A program made the position numbers and the translations under genes. The notes beneath the pieces are model-generated. The model did not search any database and had not been told where the DNA came from. It was given only the letters and a program-made list of their open reading frames with translations. From Trichinella spiralis (taxonomy: Eukaryota > Nematoda > Enoplea > Trichinellida > Trichinellidae), in assembly GCA_000181795.3 (NCBI GenBank), contig CM012954.1, positions 12,394,503 to 12,458,502 of the forward strand: 64,000 nt of DNA. The letters are read 5' to 3'. Positions within the stretch are counted from its first letter, which is position 1. Each line of letters opens with the position of its first letter. Positions 58,841 through 64,000 of this stretch are shown here, one piece after another.

Positions 58841-61800
58841 ATGGCCAAGCGTACTGTGCTGTTGGTATTTCTTTTCGTTACCTTGAACAGAATAACGTTT
58901 ACAACAGCGACATTCGATGATCAACAACAACAACAACAACAACTGCTTGTTGCTCATTTTCAAGAAGCGGGTGGAACGTACACGTTGAATCATACACTTT
59001 ATTATCAAGATGGACCGTACAAAGTGACAAAGCCGATTTTAATACAAGCCGGAGCTGTGCTAACTATCGAACAAGGTGTACAATTGTATTTCGCATCCGG
59101 AGTTGGTGTGGTCGTTCAAGGCGTCTTGCAAGCCGTGGTAAGTTGTTGTACTTTTCTGTTTGTTTGTTTTTCTTGTCAACCTTTCCAGCCAGTTGACTTG
59201 TTCAATTTTCAAGCAACTAACTCAACTCCGCTTATTCGGATTATTGTTGTTGTTGTTGTTGTCGTTTGATTTATGCTCCCTACAGTCGGACACGCCCAAT
59301 TTTCCATTTCTATATCTAACCTTGAAACTTCTATTCATAGAAACTGGCTAATTTTTGTACGTTGTACGATTTACGGTCACAACGAACGTTGTTGTGCTTT
59401 CAGGGAAACAAATACGTGCAAATCGACTTCTTGCCATGGAGGACACCGATCCAAGAGTTGGAACACGAAAGCTCGTTTCCAAATCTGCGTCTCGTCGACG
59501 GTCCATCGACAAGGCAAGGTCGTCTGCAAGTGCTGCACAATGGACGTTGGCGAGCCGTATGTACCATGATGACCAAGTGAGAATTTGTTTTTTTGTTTCG
59601 GTTTGTCCTAGTTTTCTTCTCACTTTTTCTCCTTTTGCACCTGATTATCATTATTTTTAAATTTGAATTTTTTCTTTCCTCGTTCTGTCCGTTGTTTTGA
59701 CATTCAACTTTGCACGACAATATTTAATCAATCATTTTATATTACGATAAGTTAGTTTACTTTTCGGATGACAGGATTGTCGAAGTTTTAGAAACGATAA
59801 AATTTCAAATGATCAACAGATCTAGTACAACCAGTGAGTGGAGAAAATTTTTCTTTCAATTATTATTCAAATAGAATAAGGTCAGTTGTATTAGATTGGT
59901 TGGTTGTTCAGTTGAAAATTTATACTCAGATTTATAGATCGTCGCCGAGTGTTCCAATTTTTCAACAATGTCAATTTGGGCTATCAGTTGATTGTGTTTG
60001 CTTCGGCAAAAAAAAACATTTGCTTCTTCTTCTATTTCCACTTTTCCTACAATAACAACAATCAGTACAGTATTTGATTTCATTTTTATCTTTCTTCATT
60101 ATTCTATCTCGTAGTCGGTTCATTTTCATCGCTCTTTTACATTAAACAACCGATATGCATGTTTATATAGAACATGTAAATGTAGCCAATTTTATTATTT
60201 CCGATTAAACGAAATTGATTGTTTGATTTATTTTAAACATTTTCAACCAACTAAGTAAACTGATAGATTTATTTTCAACTGATTCTTCAGTTGATAGGAA
60301 ATTTTTGCCAAAAAAGAAAAAAAATATTTATCTTGCTTATCAATTTGATCGAAACTTTCAACAGATAGATAATAACCTTGACAAAGATGGATTATAGTCA
60401 ATTACGTGACGATTATTGCTGCGTTTGTTTGAGCAAATTGATAAATATGTGCCATTATTATATTTTATTTTTTGTAATTTTTCAAAAAACAGCAGAACTT
60501 CAACAACTGTTCAACTTTGTTTTATTGCAAAAGTTGTCAAGGTGTTTTTTTTCTTAATAGAGCACACTTATCAATATTTGGAATAATTGTTCACGCTCGT
60601 ATTAGCGGGTTGGTCTGTGGGGTGTGTTTCACGTCACTGTTGTGGTTTGCACTTTACCCAAATTTTCATAAATGACTTCACTTTTGGTGGCCTAAATATT
60701 TTCTGTTTGTTTTATATTGATTTTTTGAAAAATTTTATTTGTCAAGGAAACATTTTATGTACACAATAGTCGTCGATTTGTACAGTGGGCGTGCGTGACC
60801 TTCAAGTGCAAAAGAGCGTAGAACAATAATATTTCAAGTGAACTTTCATCTCTGTAACCATCGCGCAATTTTTTTCCACTTTTCTGAATTGTTCACATAT
60901 TTAAATAAATATTTATATGAGTTTAACAATTATTTATTTTATTTTACTTGTTCAAGTTGGACAAATGTGGATTATCAGACTGCTTGTCGAACGATGGGTT
61001 TCGACAGTGGTGGATTTTGGAAATGGTATCGACGCAACAACGACACCAGACCGTTTGTGATGCCTCTGCCGGGATGCAACGCCACTCACGAGACAATTGA
61101 ACACTGCACCAATTGGACTTCCGATGGGATACAGTTGTCTGAAAATTTGTGCCAAGGTGAAGACGATTTGGGCTTGGTCTGCTGGGGTCCACCGTCATTT
61201 CACGGATGGCATTTCCATTGGAAGGGGATCGAATTTCAAGATGCTCCTTGGCTTTACGTACCAGTCGACGGAATTGCCACGAAAAAAGAGTCGCGATCAC
61301 GATTGGAATATGTTAACATTTGGTATGCCGGTTATGACAAGTAGGTTCTTTTTTTAATGAAAAAGCTTTAATTTTTTTAATACATTTTTGCTCTGGTGCA
61401 TTTACGTTTGTTTGTGAAGGGAACTGCAGAACACCACTGCCGCAATACTCGCTCGGGGAATGCCTCCATTTATGAATTATGTCGACATCAAATACAGTGC
61501 AAGAGATGGTATACGGGTAATTGCACCAGATGGACCTGTTGAGATAACAAATTCAACAATTGCTCACAATCGAGGTAGAAACGCGTGTTCCATTTGCTGT
61601 ATTATATTATAGTTCAGTATTTAAATATGAATTTCATATTTCAGGACACGGCGTTGTTGTTGAAAATACAACTGATGGACGGTTGTTTATCAATGAAACG
61701 CGAATTATGTTCAATTATGGAAATGGAATTTACTTTCGACCCAAACTTGGACTTTCCTATCGGCCTGTTATTGGTAAGTTCTAAGTGTCAATTGTAGCAA

Positions 61801-64000
61801 GTTGTAGTATTTAAAAAAAAGGAAAAAAAAATTTTTTTCTTTGTCTTTTTCAATAGATGAACCACTTGGACGAGAATCTGTTGTTTATTACGAACCTGAA
61901 ACGCCGGAAATGGATATCTGTCGACAGCATGAATTCAATTCTAAACGAAAATGGTTTCCACGAATTTATGCTGCTCATTTGAAAAATTCCACAACACTTG
62001 TATCAGAAACGAACAATTGGCCTTGTTATGTGGTAAGCAATTGCACAATATTCTTTTCATAATTCACTGCTTTGTTATTGAATGGGCGTTTTATTTATTT
62101 ATTTATTTATTTATTTTCAATAATGCGCTGTTTTGTAACATTTTTTCCAAACATACAACTATCAGCGTATTTGTTGTTTTTTTCTGCTTTCTTTTTTTTG
62201 TTCATTAACTTTAAGGAAAATTATATTTTTACATTTTCAGCATACTTACTGGTTGCTTAGTTAGTTAGTGTTCATTCAATAATCTTCGGTCGATTGTTCT
62301 TTTTTTCGGGAGAATTATTTCAATTATTGATCAATCTATCTCTATTTTTGATTTTTATTTATCATATGTGTAACAACTGGACGCGTGGTACATGTGTTCG
62401 TATAAAAATATATTATTGAAGTTTATGGCACTTAGTGGTGATCATGAGAAAGTGATAAATTTCCTCAAATAGCCACTACCTGTATCTATACTAACCTTGT
62501 TGCTGACGCGACCCTGATGCTTAGAATGAGAGAGCCATTTTTATATTCTCATTTCAGTAAATTATAAAGTGATTGAATGGAAATGCTGATAGTGTACAAT
62601 GTTCTTTTTTTACCAAGCACATTACCGTGACCGTATGGGAAAATGCCCGTGTCCTCGTTGAAGGACAAAGCAGTGACCCACAGTGGACTTGTGCTATTGC
62701 GCAGACCGTCAGCTGTCGATCATTTGACCGGCCCGTTCAGCTGACCGCAATTTATTTGACTCTGTCAGTGTATTCTACTGTCAGGAAGCGAATTGTAACT
62801 AACATTATAACTTTGACCAGTGGTCAATTTTTCTCTGCTGAAATCACAAGGGAGCCGGAAATGACCATGATGAAGTCATCAATCGCGGTAGAATCTCCCA
62901 GACACCTGTTCCTACTTAGTTTAGTTTAGTTTAATTTAATTTAGTTGTTTCAATGATGTCGGCTTTGTTTTATTTATTGAGCAATTAGAATGAATAAAAT
63001 GGGGGATCTATTTTAGCTCAATTCTAATCAAAAATAACATTTTCAAAGAAAATTACAATGAAATTGTATTTCAAAAATATATATATATATGAACAACAAT
63101 GTATTTGTTGTTATTGATTGGCAAATGTTGCATGAAGATTTAAAAGCATATTTCAAAGATAATATTCTTGTGAAAACACTGAACTTTCATTTTTACACAA
63201 CTTTTAAACAGAACTAATTAATATTTAATTGATTTATTTAGAGCTTGGATTTTGGACGTCGCCTACCAATAACGTACAGCATTCAATTTTTGGAAATGAC
63301 GGGCTTGTCTTTATTAAACAATGATGCTCAATTGTTTTTATACGTGTGCGATTCAACTCGGGGCCAAGATTTGTGCAAATTTCCTCGATATAAAATACCC
63401 GTGTTCAATGGTTACATGCCTCCGACGGTAGAAGCACAGTAAGTGGAAAAAATTGAAAATTGTCCATTTGGGAAGTTTGAACATTTTTAATTTTCATTTA
63501 TCACAGAAATACGGGAGGAAGTTTGTGGATTGGACTCCGAAGCGAAGGGTCCAACATTACGTTGAATGAAACCGTGAATGTTGTGATGAAGATTCATGCC
63601 AATTTTGGAGGTAAGTGAAAAGGCTACATGAATAAAATAGCTTTTCGGCAACGGTGATTTATTTCAGATCAAGTGTTCTATGGATTGAATGTGAGCAATT
63701 CTCGAATTACCGACAATTTTGGAACAGGAGTGTATGTGGAAAATATGCGCGATCGAACTGTTATAAACAACGTCACCATTTTGAGAAATCAGCACGTGGC
63801 TGGTTTGCATGTTTGTGAAGGAGTTGGAGATATTTGGGTCAATAACAGTTTAATATTGGACAACTGGGGTGATGGGATTAATATCACCTACACTGGCGGT
63901 TCTACAGTGATCAACGGCACTCAGCTGAGCCGGAACAGGATGCGCGGCTTTGCGTTGCACCAAAGTTTGCGTGGAAAATTTTTAGCCCTGAAGCAGGAAG
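58841..64000 (+). CDS. bark: Bark beetle/Anakonda-like protein, 5' part, runs off the window
   Basis: Exons 58841-59137, 59404-59576, 60957-61340, 61420-61574, 61645-61773, 61857-62032, 63242-63438, 63507-63610 and 63668 to the window end, all in phase. After a signal peptide and a Gln run come LQAGAVLTIEQGVQLYF-type beta-helix entry sequence, an SRCR domain (GRLQVLHNGRWRAVC, then DYQTACRTMGF and LVCWG) and right-handed beta-helix repeats (VDIKYSARDGIRV, HNRGHGVVVENT, NYGNGIYF). A CUB-like segment (LDFGRRLPITYSIQF) follows, then more beta-helix repeats rich in N-x-S/T sites. This order matches Drosophila Bark beetle, a large single-pass protein of tricellular junctions. The transmembrane part is beyond the window. 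Introns 2 and 6 exceed 1.2 kb. Confidence 0.93.
62573..62929 (+). other. Open frame inside a bark beetle intron
   Basis: A 118-codon frame lies in the 1.2-kb intron between 62032 and 63242 and is richer in GC than the rest of that intron. I see no acceptor and donor pair that would make it an in-phase exon. It could be a relic of an inserted element or chance. Confidence 0.25.

Noticed and set aside
1-64000. CRISPR arrays, rRNA, prokaryotic operons, viral genes
   Set aside because: None seen; the repeats are microsatellites, tandem duplications or dispersed animal repeats.

Overview
The window is animal nuclear DNA: AT-rich, with spliced genes, mostly short introns, GT..AG junctions and acceptors of the TTTTCAG/TTTTAG kind. 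The gene set (BET bromodomain, MED14, PHF5A, DEPDC5, GPA2/FLR-2-type hormone, bark beetle, multi-WAP secreted proteins) fits an ecdysozoan. An early-branching nematode is my best guess, but nothing in the sequence proves it. There is no sign of bacterial or viral sequence.

Layout. 1-10 kb is a repeat-rich stretch with decayed tandem repeats, a long inverted repeat and small-exon candidates for fast-evolving secreted proteins on the minus strand; one candidate carries a recent ~560-bp tandem duplication of an exon pair. 10.9-13.9 kb (-) is a TBC1D24/Skywalker gene (TBC + TLDc). 19.1-26.5 kb (-) is a 22-exon BET gene with two bromodomains, ET domain and the C-terminal P-TEFb-binding motif. 28.6-34.5 kb (+) is MED14 in 21 exons. 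34.75-35.56 kb (-) is an unrecognised secreted Cys-rich protein with an internal duplication.

37.8-38.7 kb (+) is selenoprotein T, with an in-frame TGA in a CxxU motif and a SECIS-like hairpin in the 3' UTR. It converges on PHF5A (39.4-39.0 kb, -). 40.4-44.7 kb (+) is DEPDC5/Iml1, almost intronless. 47.3-51.4 kb (+) holds two neighbouring secreted WAP-type genes, one with six WAP domains, each on its own phase-1 exon. 52.9-53.1 kb (-) is SMIM12. 53.7-54.5 kb (+) is FAD synthase (FLAD1 catalytic domain). 55.7-56.7 kb (+) is a glycoprotein hormone alpha-2. 58.8-64.0 kb (+) is the 5' part of a bark beetle gene (SRCR, CUB-like, beta-helix repeats), running off the end.

The genes form no operon or pathway. 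BET and MED14 both act in RNA polymerase II transcription, PHF5A in splicing and DEPDC5 in TORC1 control; they are housekeeping genes set among secreted-protein genes. Most exon chains were checked by phase arithmetic: coding lengths of TBC1D24, BET, MED14, Cys-rich, SelT, PHF5A, DEPDC5, six-WAP and GPA2 all divide by three. Family assignments come from recognising conserved motifs, not from a database search.
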